A stretch of 34,190 bases of DNA from Hydrogenobacter sp. (GCA_041287335.1 JBEULM010000046.1:1-34190), one strand, 5' to 3'; positions 8,197 to 16,754 are shown, counted from the first letter of the stretch. Notes: generated from the sequence alone by a model not told the origin. A program made the numbers and translations.

Positions 8197-10737
8197 TTAC
8201 CTCACCTCACACTTAGGTAATCCTTTCTTAAGAGAGTTTATCACAGCAACATCTTCCTGAGATGCTGTATTAAGGTCAGCCTTATCCAAAAGGCATGACG
8301 CATCATGTCTCGCCCTTAACTCAATGAGTATCTTTGCGCCTTCTATTATAGCCTTATTGTAAAGCGGTGAGTTCTTGTAGTTTACAGTTATGTCAACGAG
8401 GTCCTCAAGAGCCTTTTTCTTCTCACCCTCTTTAAGATAATCAAGAGCGGAAAGGTAGAGAGCCTGGGATCGTATGCTTTCGTCTTTACTCTGCTTTAGG
8501 TAATCAAGGTAAGTCCTATCCTTTGACAGCTTATAGAGATCTAAAAGGTAGCCTTCAAATTCTTGATCTCTGTATCCTTTACTCATAAGATCTTTTGCTA
8601 CCTTTTGGGCGTCAGCATCATCACCCATAGAGATGTATATGCCTATAGCCTTTACCTTGTCACCATCCTCACCTTCAGCGAGCAGATCGGCGAGACTTTT
8701 CTTATCGCCCACTTCCGTATAAAACTTCACAAGATCATCCCTGGCTTGTCTCCTTTCCTCTTCATTTCCTTCCTTGTAAACCTTATAAAGAAGTACCGCT
8801 TTCTTTCCGGGATCTTTCTCTAACTGAGCCAACTTCAGTATAGCCTTGTACTTAAGTGGCGTGTCCATAAGCTCAAGAAGTATGTTTTTTGCCTTATCCT
8901 CTTCCCCATTCTTTATGTATATTTGAGCAAGCTGATACTTAAGGTCGTTAGACATGGAAGATTGAGGATACTTTTTCAGGTAATCTTCCAAAAGCCTTTC
9001 CATCTGCGTATCTCCTATTTCTTTGTCACCCATGCCTATAAGGGATAGTGTGGCATATCTTGCATACTCGGAGTTTGGGTATTTAGTCAGAAGATCGTAG
9101 TAATATGTTTTTGCAAGATCTGCCTTGCCTTCGTTATAGAGCGCATCTCCGAGTTTTAAGAGAGCCTTAGGCTTGATTGGGCTGTTTTCCGAAATGGACT
9201 TAAAGTAACGGGCTGATGTCTCGTAGTCCCCTTCTAAAAAGTAAGAAAGTCCTAGAAGGTAGAGTTCTTCATCCGTCTTTCCCGTCAAGAAACTTCTTGC
9301 CAGTTGAGTATCTCCCAAAAATAAGGCGGACTTTGCTTTGAGTATTCTTTCCCTTTCCGAATTTCTTTTTTCAAGGATCTTAAGCACTTCTTTGTAATTC
9401 TTCATGTTAAAGTAAGCTAAAGCTTTGTAATAAGGGTCCTCAAGATATTTGACTGCGTTTATCCAGTCACCTTTCTTAAAGTAAAACCAGCCTGTATATT
9501 CCCTGTATAGGTCAGGATATCTGTTTCTTACCTCTTCAAGTATAGGTTCTAAGCTTCTATCCGACCAGTAAGCCGATTCAAGATACCACGTATACTCCTC
9601 CTTACCCTTTCTGCTTACATTCCTTAAAAGGTCGTATGCCTTAGAATATTCTCCTAACTTCACATAAGAGTATACCGCGTACAAGGTGTTTCCTGACTCT
9701 AAAAAGTTATAGACAGCTAATCTGTAATCTCCTGAGTTGTAAGCTATTATACCAGCCCTATCCAGGAAACGTTTATCTCCTGTTATGGAGTAAGTAAGCC
9801 TGGAAAGTATGACATTTTTGGCAGATACAAAAGCATAAAGGTTTTCCGAGAGTTTTGGGTTTATAGTTTCAAGAATGCTCGCGTGGGCTAAGGCGTTTTT
9901 CTCATCACCTCTTTTGGCTTCAATAATACCAAGATAGTAAAGAGCTATATCTCTGTATGGTTTTGAAGGTTTTGAGTAATCTCTGAACACTTCCTCAGCT
10001 TGTGGTATTTTCCCCTCCTGATACAGCACTATGGCTCTCCTCAGGTTAAGGCTGTCCCTGTAGCTTTCCCCCTTCTTCCCTTCATAAAAGCTAAGGACAT
10101 ACTGGCAGTATTCTTTGAAGACGGCACCATTGCATGAAGGTTTTGAGAGTTTCCCAGATTTTATGTTTGCCACAGCTCCCCACATGGGATCGGAGTTTTC
10201 AGGGATCTTACCGGTTAGTTTTAAACTCAGAGCGTAGTAAGATTCACAGCTCGCCTTTTGATACATGTGGGAAAAACCACAGGAAGATTTAAAAAGGTCA
10301 AGCGCCTTTTGTTCCTTGCCTTCTTTTACATATATCGTACCCAAAACATACTCAGCCATAGGCTTGAAGGGAGAAGGCATGGCTATAACCTTTTTCAGTT
10401 CTTCCTCCGAAAAGTCATACTTACCTTGAAGGTAGTAATCAACTCCCAGTTTGTAAGATACAAGATCTTTAGGCTCACCGCAACTTATACCGCTTTCCTC
10501 CTTAAAGGGATTTATCTGCGCATACTCAAACTCATTTGGGGGTTCTAAGAGTTGAGAGCTTAAGTCCAGGGGTCTTTCCTCAGGAGCCTGTAATTCTTCT
10601 GGTGGTAGCATCTTTGGTTTTTCTTCCGTAGACTTACCTATGAGTTCTACGCTAACGTCAAACTCCTTCTTTATATCCGCAGAAAGAAGAAAAAGCGCAC
10701 ACAAAAATAAGCTAAATGGCTTTATGAGCTTCCACAT
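8197..10737 (-). CDS. Large secreted TPR-repeat protein, probable envelope scaffold
   Basis: This 846-residue protein begins with a Sec signal peptide (MWKLIKPFSLFLCALFLLSA). After a Pro/Glu-rich linker it consists of many tetratricopeptide-like helical repeats, for example DYETSARYFKSI, KPKALLKLGDALYNEGKADL and YYDLLTKYPNSEYARYATLS. The KYPNSEYA-type repeats resemble those of YbgF/CpoB and BamD, periplasmic adaptor proteins. No catalytic motif is seen. It lies one base upstream of the TolQ/TolR-like pair, so a periplasmic partner of that motor is the natural hypothesis. Its start lies 26 nt inside the end of pspA. The specific function is unknown. Confidence 0.88.
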   Translation of the reverse strand: MWKLIKPFSLFLCALFLLSADIKKEFDVSVELIGKSTEEKPKMLPPEELQAPEERPLDLSSQLLEPPNEFEYAQINPFKEESGISCGEPKDLVSYKLGVDYYLQGKYDFSEEELKKVIAMPSPFKPMAEYVLGTIYVKEGKEQKALDLFKSSCGFSHMYQKASCESYYALSLKLTGKIPENSDPMWGAVANIKSGKLSKPSCNGAVFKEYCQYVLSFYEGKKGESYRDSLNLRRAIVLYQEGKIPQAEEVFRDYSKPSKPYRDIALYYLGIIEAKRGDEKNALAHASILETINPKLSENLYAFVSAKNVILSRLTYSITGDKRFLDRAGIIAYNSGDYRLAVYNFLESGNTLYAVYSYVKLGEYSKAYDLLRNVSRKGKEEYTWYLESAYWSDRSLEPILEEVRNRYPDLYREYTGWFYFKKGDWINAVKYLEDPYYKALAYFNMKNYKEVLKILEKRNSERERILKAKSALFLGDTQLARSFLTGKTDEELYLLGLSYFLEGDYETSARYFKSISENSPIKPKALLKLGDALYNEGKADLAKTYYYDLLTKYPNSEYARYATLSLIGMGDKEIGDTQMERLLEDYLKKYPQSSMSNDLKYQLAQIYIKNGEEDKAKNILLELMDTPLKYKAILKLAQLEKDPGKKAVLLYKVYKEGNEEERRQARDDLVKFYTEVGDKKSLADLLAEGEDGDKVKAIGIYISMGDDADAQKVAKDLMSKGYRDQEFEGYLLDLYKLSKDRTYLDYLKQSKDESIRSQALYLSALDYLKEGEKKKALEDLVDITVNYKNSPLYNKAIIEGAKILIELRARHDASCLLDKADLNTASQEDVAVINSLKKGLPKCEVR

Positions 10738-11347
10738 AAAGCTCTCCCAAGTGGCATGTTATATTGAGTTTAAGTATGACGTTCCTTCTCTCTTCCATGT
10801 GAACTATGGAGTAACTTGCGTTGTCACATCCAAAACTCCAAAACTTTGATAGATCTGTACCAAGTAAAGCGCAGTACATAGCGCGCATAGGTACTGTATG
10901 TGAAACTGCAACTACCGTCTGCCCCCAATGCCTTTCCCTTAAGTGATTGAGAAAATCCTTTACTCTACCATAGACCGATATTAGACTTTCTCCGCTTGGA
11001 AACTCTACTGTGTGAGGTTCTTCTATCCATCTCCTGAAGTCTTCCGAATATTTTTCCATAACTTCCTCTACTAACATGCCCGACCACACACCGTGATCTA
11101 TCTCTATTATTCTATCGTCTTTTATCACGTCAAGTCCCTTTAATTTTGCTATCTCAAAAGCTGTCATGTAAGTTCTTTTGAGTGGTGAGGAATAAATAAC
11201 ATCTATATGCTCCTTTGAGAGTTCCTCCGCAAGGAGTTTACTCTGCCTTTTCCCCCTCTGGGAAAGTTCAGGATCAAGGAGCCCCTGATATCTACCTATG
11301 GGGTTCCACTCACTTTCTGCGTGGCGCACCAGTATGAGCTTTACCAT
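10712..11347 (-). CDS. pspA: Metal-independent phosphoserine phosphatase (histidine phosphatase superfamily)
   Basis: PspA hydrolyses L-phosphoserine to serine, the last step of the phosphorylated serine pathway, without a metal. The 211-residue protein has the superfamily core L-V-R8-H9-A-E with H9 as phosphate acceptor, a second catalytic His (H150 in VVAVSHTVPMRAMY) and GRYQGLLDPELSQRG. It matches my recollection of Hydrogenobacter thermophilus PspA along its whole length, including H85 and the C-terminal EAHKAI, features linked to phosphoserine recognition in that enzyme. Ordinary phosphoglycerate mutases of this fold lack that tail. The start overlaps the preceding aminotransferase by 7 nt, which supports a serine-synthesis unit. 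Confidence 0.93.
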   Translation of the reverse strand: MVKLILVRHAESEWNPIGRYQGLLDPELSQRGKRQSKLLAEELSKEHIDVIYSSPLKRTYMTAFEIAKLKGLDVIKDDRIIEIDHGVWSGMLVEEVMEKYSEDFRRWIEEPHTVEFPSGESLISVYGRVKDFLNHLRERHWGQTVVAVSHTVPMRAMYCALLGTDLSKFWSFGCDNASYSIVHMEERRNVILKLNITCHLGELYVEAHKAI

Positions 11348-12462
11348 AATCCTTCCCGTATGAGAGTTTCCGAATACTCAGATATCCCAGCACCCAGCTG
11401 AGGAGAATAGCCAAGCTTCCTTAGGACGACTTCCAGCATGCCTATAAACATAAGCCCGTCTTTGTCACTTACACCCATATGCGAGATCCTGAAGATCTTT
11501 CCCTTTAACTGATCCTGCCCTCCTGCGACCCTTATACCGTGTCTTAAAAGCTCCTTCCTTATCCTTTCTGCGTCTTGTGTTCTTACCGCAGTTACACATA
11601 TGGCAGGCTTCTCCGGAAATACATCAAGTCCAAGACTATTTATTGCCTTCCTTGTTCCTTCAGAGATGGCTCTGTATTTCTTTTCTATTGTGTCCATACC
11701 TTCTTCTAATATCACAGATAGGGATTCCCTTAAGGCTACGATGAGGTTTATCGCTGGTGTCCATGCTGTTTGTCCTTCCTGTTGTTTGCCAAGCTCCTTC
11801 TTTACGCTAAAGTAAAATGCCCTATCTTTTAATCTGCCTCTTGCTTTATCGGAGAACCAAAGGAGGGAAAGCCCTGGAGGTAACATGAGAGCCTTTTGAG
11901 AACCACCAATTAGTACGTCAATACCTATAGAGGGTTTGAGATTGTATACTCCAAGAGCGGTTATTGCATCAGCTACTAAAAGGGTTTCCGTATTTTTACA
12001 TATTTGTGCTATATCCTCTACGGGATGGTAGCTTCCTGTTGATGTCTCCGATATCTGAAGAAGGACACCTTTACATTCAGGATACCTTTTTAGTGTTTCC
12101 TCAACCTTTTGTGGATCTGCAGACTTGCCCCACTCAACTGAGTACTCTAAAACATCGAGTCCCCAGTGTCTGGCGAGTAAGAGCCATCTCTCACCGAACT
12201 TTCCACCGTTGATCACTAAAACTTTATCTCCCTCCACAAAAAAGTTCAGTATAGCAGCTTCCATGGCACCTGTGCCTGAGGAGGAAAAAAACACAAAGTT
12301 TTCCGATGGATCGTCAAGGAGTCTCTTTAAAAGTTCTCTAACTTCCAAAAAGATACGCCTAAATTCCTCCGTTCTGTGATGGATAATCTGCCTGCCAAGA
12401 ACCTCCCTTACTCTATCCGGAATCTCAACAGGACCCGGCGTAAAAAGCCTTTCGTTATACAT
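11341..12462 (-). CDS. Class V aminotransferase, candidate serine-pathway transaminase
   Basis: This 373-residue PLP enzyme of aminotransferase class V has the opening RLFTPGPVEIPDRV, the SSSGTGAMEAA phosphate-binding segment, D165 (LVADAITALG) and the Schiff-base lysine K190 in GGSQKALMLPPG. Its closest subgroup by pattern is serine-pyruvate/alanine-glyoxylate aminotransferase, often labelled 'soluble hydrogenase 42 kDa subunit'. Some members act as phosphoserine aminotransferase. The 7-nt overlap with pspA makes a role in making phosphoserine or serine likely, but the substrate is inferred from context. It heads the six-gene minus-strand run. Its ATG interlocks head to head with that of the EamA gene (shared CATG). 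Confidence 0.88.
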   Translation of the reverse strand: MYNERLFTPGPVEIPDRVREVLGRQIIHHRTEEFRRIFLEVRELLKRLLDDPSENFVFFSSSGTGAMEAAILNFFVEGDKVLVINGGKFGERWLLLARHWGLDVLEYSVEWGKSADPQKVEETLKRYPECKGVLLQISETSTGSYHPVEDIAQICKNTETLLVADAITALGVYNLKPSIGIDVLIGGSQKALMLPPGLSLLWFSDKARGRLKDRAFYFSVKKELGKQQEGQTAWTPAINLIVALRESLSVILEEGMDTIEKKYRAISEGTRKAINSLGLDVFPEKPAICVTAVRTQDAERIRKELLRHGIRVAGGQDQLKGKIFRISHMGVSDKDGLMFIGMLEVVLRKLGYSPQLGAGISEYSETLIREGLW

Positions 12463-13321
12463 GTTAAACTATTTTATCCCAATGTTAGGTTTGTTGCTTG
12501 CCTTCTTATCTTCCTTTTTCTGGGCTACCAACGATCTTTTCACAAAAAGGTTTATACACAAAGGTTTTGATGAGTACTTTGTGCTTTGGGTAAGATTTCC
12601 CGTATCTTCCCTTTTTCTTTTGCCTGCAGGTATAATTTTTTGGGATCTGAGACCTTTCATTCTTTTGAGTACTTTCCTTTGGCTTCCCGTGGAGGTTCTT
12701 GGAGGAGTCTTTTTTGTAAAAGCCCTGAAGTATGCACCCCTGTCTGTTGCCATGTCCTTTTACTCCTTTATGCCTATATTTTCTGCCCTTTTCGGTTTTT
12801 TACTTCTCAGAGAAGCACCAAACCTCTGGGGTTTTGTGGGCATTTGTCTTATGGTGATCGGTATGCTATTTTTGACAGGCTTTTCACCTAAGGAGTTTTT
12901 TAAAAAGCACATAGGCACCATTTACATGCTAATTTCCACACTTCTCTTTGGTTTTAATGTGGTTCTGGGAAAAATGGTAGTGATAAACAGCAATCCCTTC
13001 TTCTTCAGCTGGTACTATGCCTTCTGTATGTCCTTTTCTACACTCATTTTTGTAAGTCCTAAACACATACTCAAAAAAGAGAATTATGCAGATAAAAGGA
13101 TCATCGTACTCGGCATCCTCTTTGCTTTAGGATCCGTGCTTTACAACTTAGCCTTGCTTTACGCTCCTGCATCTTACGTGGCATCTGTTGAGAGGATCTC
13201 CCTATTGCTCAGCATACTTTACGGAAAGGTATTTTTTGGCGAATCGTTAAGATACTTACTGCCCGGTGCTATGCTTATGCTACTTGGTTCTCTACTTTTG
13301 AGCATCAGCCTCCATGTATGA
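12461..13321 (+). CDS. EamA/DMT-family transporter
   Basis: This 286-residue, very hydrophobic protein has about ten predicted membrane helices in two five-helix halves. EamA traits are the early FFWATNDLFTKRFI, and APLSVAMSFYSFMPIFSALFGFLLLREAP at the end of half one, mirrored by APASYVASVERISLLLSILYGKVFFGESL in half two. DMT transporters usually export amino acids or other small metabolites, but the substrate cannot be read from sequence. The first ATG (12461) overlaps the divergent aminotransferase start by 2 nt. The next Met (12482) begins MLGLLLAFLSS and would free the two genes; neither has a good ribosome-binding site. The 3' end overlaps the gamma-carbonic anhydrase gene by 30 nt. Confidence 0.88.
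   Translation: MLNYFIPMLGLLLAFLSSFFWATNDLFTKRFIHKGFDEYFVLWVRFPVSSLFLLPAGIIFWDLRPFILLSTFLWLPVEVLGGVFFVKALKYAPLSVAMSFYSFMPIFSALFGFLLLREAPNLWGFVGICLMVIGMLFLTGFSPKEFFKKHIGTIYMLISTLLFGFNVVLGKMVVINSNPFFFSWYYAFCMSFSTLIFVSPKHILKKENYADKRIIVLGILFALGSVLYNLALLYAPASYVASVERISLLLSILYGKVFFGESLRYLLPGAMLMLLGSLLLSISLHV
12471..12476 (-). promoter_or_regulatory. -10-like element 8 nt before the aminotransferase start
   Basis: On the minus strand TAAAAT (12476-12471) lies 8 nt before the ATG at 12462, with no Shine-Dalgarno and no clear -35. The element falls inside the first codons of the divergent EamA gene. It fits a near-leaderless promoter for the aminotransferase-pspA-TPR-Tol run, but AT-rich hexamers are common, so this is tentative. 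Confidence 0.35.
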
Positions 13322-13819
13322 ATTTTTGTAGGCTACATAGTTCTTTGAAGACTCCTCTATGAGTTTTATCTCCTCAAGTTTTAAGTCCCTGATGATCTTG
13401 GCAGGCACACCAGCAACAAGTACACCAGAAGGTATCTTTTTGCCCGGAGTTAATAAAGCGCCAGCACCTATTAGAACGTAATCTTCCACTTCTACGCCAT
13501 CCATCACTACAGCTCCCATACCTACAAGTATACGGTTTTTGAGAATACATCCGTGCAAAACAGCTCTATGCCCTACAGTAACATCGTCACCTATTAGAGT
13601 AGGGTGGGTGTGGTGAGTGACATGCACCACACAATTGTCCTGAATGTTGGTTCTTTTACCTATCCTTATGTAGTTTACATCTCCCCTGATAACCGTTCCG
13701 TACCATACACTTGAGTCTTCGTCTATAAACACATCACCTATAATGACAGCATTTTCGGATAAGTAAACGGTGGGATGTATATTGGGGAAAATTCCTTTAT
13801 AGGGTTTTATTAGAGCCAT
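13292..13819 (-). CDS. Gamma-class carbonic anhydrase-like protein
   Basis: This 175-residue protein is a left-handed beta-helix of hexapeptide repeats, typical of YrdA/PaaY/gamma-carbonic anhydrases. The three zinc-ligand histidines are present: H66 (CVVHV), H84 and H89 (VGHRAVLHGC). Reversible CO2 hydration is plausible and would suit an autotroph, but many homologues have other or undetected activity. I start at ATG 13819 because GAGGAG lies 6 nt upstream; an in-frame ATG 7 codons earlier lies inside pgk. It follows the pgk stop by one base and is the last gene of the tsaB-to-pgk run. Confidence 0.88.
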   Translation of the reverse strand: MALIKPYKGIFPNIHPTVYLSENAVIIGDVFIDEDSSVWYGTVIRGDVNYIRIGKRTNIQDNCVVHVTHHTHPTLIGDDVTVGHRAVLHGCILKNRILVGMGAVVMDGVEVEDYVLIGAGALLTPGKKIPSGVLVAGVPAKIIRDLKLEEIKLIEESSKNYVAYKNSYMEADAQK

Positions 13820-13820
13820 G

Positions 13821-15017
13821 CTACTCCTCTGAGTTGTCAAGTACTTCTATGCATGGTAAGGTGTTTCCCTCAAGCAGTTCAAGGAAAGCTCCACCTCCTG
13901 TGGAGACAAAATCTATGGCATTGTAAACTCCTGCTCTATGTATGGCATGATCCGTGTCTCCACCTCCCGCTATGGTGAGTGCCGAGGAGTTTGCCAGCAT
14001 TTTGGCTGTTTCGTAGGTGCCGTCCTCAAATCTGTCAAACTCAAAGGCACCCATTGGTCCGTTCCATATAATGGTTTGTGCATCCGAGATTATCTCTTTA
14101 AGGAGTGCTACGGAAACAGGTCCTATGTCAAGTCCCATCCATCCTTGAGGTATTTCTTGCCAAGGTACTAACCTTGTAGGCGTATTATTGGAAATTTCTC
14201 TACCAAGCACAAAGTCAACGGGAAGGTAAAACTTGACATTCAACTTTCTGGCAACTTCCATTATGTCCCTTGCGGTTTCTATATAGCTATCTTCTACAAA
14301 GGAATTTCCCACATCGTAACCCATAGCCTTTATGAAAGTGAAAGCCATTGCCCCTCCTACAAATATCTTGTCAACTCTTTTGAGTAAGTTCTTTATTATT
14401 CCTATTTTGGAAGAGACTTTTACACCTCCCAAAAGGGCAACTACAGGTCTTTGAGGGTTAACCATAGCCTTTTCAAAGTAAGAGATCTCCTTCTCAAGGA
14501 GAAAACCCATGACAGCAGGCTTTAACAATTTGGGTAATGTATATACGGAGGCATGCTTCCTATGACAAGTGCCGAAGGCATCGCTTACATAAACATCACC
14601 GAGACTCGCAAGATCTTTGGCAAAATTTTCGTCATTTTCTTCCTCTCCTTTATGAAACCTCAGGTTCTCAAGTAGCAACACATCTCCCTCTTTCATACTA
14701 TCTACAAGAGCCTTCACACTTTGACCTACACAATCATCAGCCATTATTACGTCTTTGTTTATGTACCTTGAGAGCCTTTTGGCAACGGGTAATAGGCTGT
14801 ACTTTGGATCTCTTCCTTTGGGTCTTCCAAGATGTGACATGAGAATAACCTTAGCCTTTGCATCCAGGAGGTACTCAATTGTAGGGAGAGAGGATCTTAT
14901 CCTCGTGTCATCTTCAATGTTCCCCTGCTCATCTATAGGCACATTAAAATCAACCCTCACAAGCACTCTTTTGCCAGTAACGTTTATATCCTTCAATCTT
15001 TTCTTTCTTAGAGCCAT
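13821..15017 (-). CDS. pgk: Phosphoglycerate kinase
   Basis: Pgk interconverts 1,3-bisphosphoglycerate plus ADP and 3-phosphoglycerate plus ATP. In an autotroph using the reductive TCA cycle it would work mainly in the gluconeogenic direction, and 3-phosphoglycerate also feeds serine synthesis. The 398-residue length is typical. Signatures are RVLVRVDFNVPIDEQG, LMSHLGRPKG, GDVYVSDAFGTCHRKHAS, the nucleotide-binding GGVKVSSKIG and IAGGGDTDHAI, and FVSTGGGAFLELLEG. It lies 12 nt after the small unknown gene and one base before the carbonic anhydrase gene. Confidence 0.97.
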   Translation of the reverse strand: MALRKKRLKDINVTGKRVLVRVDFNVPIDEQGNIEDDTRIRSSLPTIEYLLDAKAKVILMSHLGRPKGRDPKYSLLPVAKRLSRYINKDVIMADDCVGQSVKALVDSMKEGDVLLLENLRFHKGEEENDENFAKDLASLGDVYVSDAFGTCHRKHASVYTLPKLLKPAVMGFLLEKEISYFEKAMVNPQRPVVALLGGVKVSSKIGIIKNLLKRVDKIFVGGAMAFTFIKAMGYDVGNSFVEDSYIETARDIMEVARKLNVKFYLPVDFVLGREISNNTPTRLVPWQEIPQGWMGLDIGPVSVALLKEIISDAQTIIWNGPMGAFEFDRFEDGTYETAKMLANSSALTIAGGGDTDHAIHRAGVYNAIDFVSTGGGAFLELLEGNTLPCIEVLDNSEE

Positions 15018-15029
15018 TTCAGACCTCGC

Positions 15030-15365
15030 TCAAAGGTCAAGATCTATATCTTCGTCGTCAAGCTCTACGTTTTGGTCAGACATAAATATCCCCCTTATAC
15101 TCATGGCTATATTTTTCAAGGTTTCAAGATAGTAAAGTACATCTTCGTAAAGGGTTATTTGAGCTTTGTACTTACTTAACTCGTCATAAGGGAGTTTTTT
15201 GGCTTTGAGCAGTTTTTTGATAGCTATCCTTGACATATACGCTCTTGAAAACTTCTCTTGCCACTCCTTCCAAAAGTCCTGCGAATTTACAGGGCTTTTG
15301 ACAATGAAGTACTCAAGATTTGAAACTTCTTCTAAGAGCTGGACATCAAGAGGGATGTTCTTCAT
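15030..15365 (-). CDS. Small conserved-looking protein of unknown function
   Basis: This 111-residue protein matches no family I recognise. It is mostly helical by composition, with a Lys/Arg/Tyr-rich middle (RAYMSRIAIKKLLKAKKL, KYKAQITLYEDVLYYLETL) and a strongly acidic tail (NVELDDEDIDLDL). There is no signal peptide or membrane segment. ATG 15365 is chosen because AGGAGG lies 8 nt upstream; an in-frame ATG 7 codons earlier has no such site. It overlaps the end of trpC by 20 nt and precedes pgk by 12 nt, so it is co-expressed with them. The acidic tail could be a docking segment, but that is a guess. Confidence 0.75.
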   Translation of the reverse strand: MKNIPLDVQLLEEVSNLEYFIVKSPVNSQDFWKEWQEKFSRAYMSRIAIKKLLKAKKLPYDELSKYKAQITLYEDVLYYLETLKNIAMSIRGIFMSDQNVELDDEDIDLDL

Positions 15366-16155
15366 GAAATACCTCCTCCTTAGCATTATAACCCAAAAGT
15401 TCTCTGAGTTTTTTTTCGGGATCCTGACTCTTCATGAGAGCTGTTCCGACAAGAAAGGCATCTACACCTACGCTCTCAAGCTCAAGTATATGTATTCTTT
15501 CGCTTATACCACTTTCAGCTACAACGTATTCCGCACCCATACTCTTTATTTCCGGAGCGAGTCTCTTAGAGACATTCCTATCAACTACCAAGGTGTCAAG
15601 ATCCCTGTTGTTTATGCCTACGATCCTTGCGCCCGCCTTTATGGCTATTTGGGCTTCTTCAAGATTGAAAACTTCAACGAGGGGACTTATAGAAAGCTCG
15701 TAAGAGTATTCTATAAGATCTTTTAGAAGAGGGAACTCAAGTATGCGAACTATTAGAAGAACGGCATCAGCACCGAAAGCTTTAGCTTCCTCTATCTGTA
15801 CCGGATCTATTATGAAGTCCTTTCTAAGAATAGGTAGGTTTACCACCTGCCTTGCCTGATGAAGATCCTCAAGAGAGCCGTCAAAGTAAGTGCTGTCCGT
15901 CAAAACGGATATGGCTTTAGCACCTGCACGTTCGTAAATCTTAACCTGATTGGTAACAGAAACCTTTTTTATTTTACCCTCCGAAGGTGAGGCTTTTTTA
16001 ACCTCGGCTATGATCTTGGTACCCTCACCCCTGAGCGCATCTTCAAGCTTTATACAGCTCCCCCTTTTTATACTTATGGAAAGCTCTCTTAAATTTTCCT
16101 TCGTCTTTTTTACTTCCTCCTTTTTGCGTTCTATAATGTCTTTGAGCAGTCCCAT
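15346..16155 (-). CDS. trpC: Indole-3-glycerol phosphate synthase
   Basis: TrpC closes the indole ring in tryptophan synthesis, converting CdRP to indole-3-glycerol phosphate. The 269-residue (beta/alpha)8 enzyme shows IIAEVKKASPSEGKI with the catalytic Lys, ILRKDFIIDPVQIEEAKAFG, GINNRDLDTLVVD and VVAESGISERI. Length is normal. No other trp gene is in the window, so the pathway is dispersed. Its ATG shares one base with the upstream stop codon (TAATG), and its last 20 nt contain the start and ribosome-binding site of the next small gene. Confidence 0.96.
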   Translation of the reverse strand: MGLLKDIIERKKEEVKKTKENLRELSISIKRGSCIKLEDALRGEGTKIIAEVKKASPSEGKIKKVSVTNQVKIYERAGAKAISVLTDSTYFDGSLEDLHQARQVVNLPILRKDFIIDPVQIEEAKAFGADAVLLIVRILEFPLLKDLIEYSYELSISPLVEVFNLEEAQIAIKAGARIVGINNRDLDTLVVDRNVSKRLAPEIKSMGAEYVVAESGISERIHILELESVGVDAFLVGTALMKSQDPEKKLRELLGYNAKEEVFHEEHPS

Positions 16156-16745
16156 TAAGGGTAGACTCTCCTGTAAGACTTTCCTTCCCTCTTATATATG
16201 GCTTCAACACCGAACCCTTTCTTTAAAAGCTCTTCGTATATACTTTTTGCCCTTTCATAACCTACAACTGCAAGAACTACACCGCATCTTGGATCTATCT
16301 CATCAGGTATAGGTATGAGCTTAGCCTTTCCTTTCAGAAATTCCTCAGCCCTTGTGCCTTCGGATATAGCGCTAAAGGTTATAAAGTGATCAGGCTTTTT
16401 TGTAAAGGGGTTGAGTTCCATAAAGATGTGTCTCAAATGAAGCTTGACACCTAAAGCATGGAACTTTATCCAGTATAAGAGGGAGGGTTCAACCGCAGAA
16501 GATCTCTTTCTTATTTCCGCAACGATCTTGTCTCCTTCTCTTTTTATACCTAAAAGTTCGTTCCCCGTTTGGACGCACCAATTTCTTATATCCAGTTCAA
16601 AACCGGGATCTGTAGATATGACCCTTAATATTTGTCCTTCACTAAGCCTTTTGACATGTTCTGAAGTCATCACAACAGGTAGAGGACACATAAGTCCTGA
16701 TAGATCAAGAACTTTTGAATCCTGTTTTTCCTGTACCGTACTCAT
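16155..16745 (-). CDS. TusA-DUF3343 fusion, predicted sulfur/selenium carrier
   Basis: This 196-residue protein joins two carrier domains. Residues about 10-80 are TusA-like, with C20-P-L-P23 in LDLSGLMCPLPVVMTSEHVK, where the Cys carries persulfide sulfur. Residues about 115-190 match the DUF3343 pattern (putative Se/S carrier): HFITFSAISEGTRAEEFL, AKLIPIPDEIDPRCGVVLAV. In other bacteria these are separate small proteins. The fusion suggests sulfur relay between the two cysteines, perhaps to tRNA thiolation, molybdenum cofactor or sulfur-oxidation proteins. None of these targets is adjacent, so the recipient is unknown. It lies 9 nt after the membrane protein gene and abuts trpC. Confidence 0.82.
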   Translation of the reverse strand: MSTVQEKQDSKVLDLSGLMCPLPVVMTSEHVKRLSEGQILRVISTDPGFELDIRNWCVQTGNELLGIKREGDKIVAEIRKRSSAVEPSLLYWIKFHALGVKLHLRHIFMELNPFTKKPDHFITFSAISEGTRAEEFLKGKAKLIPIPDEIDPRCGVVLAVVGYERAKSIYEELLKKGFGVEAIYKREGKSYRRVYP

Positions 16746-16754
16746 CCTATCACC

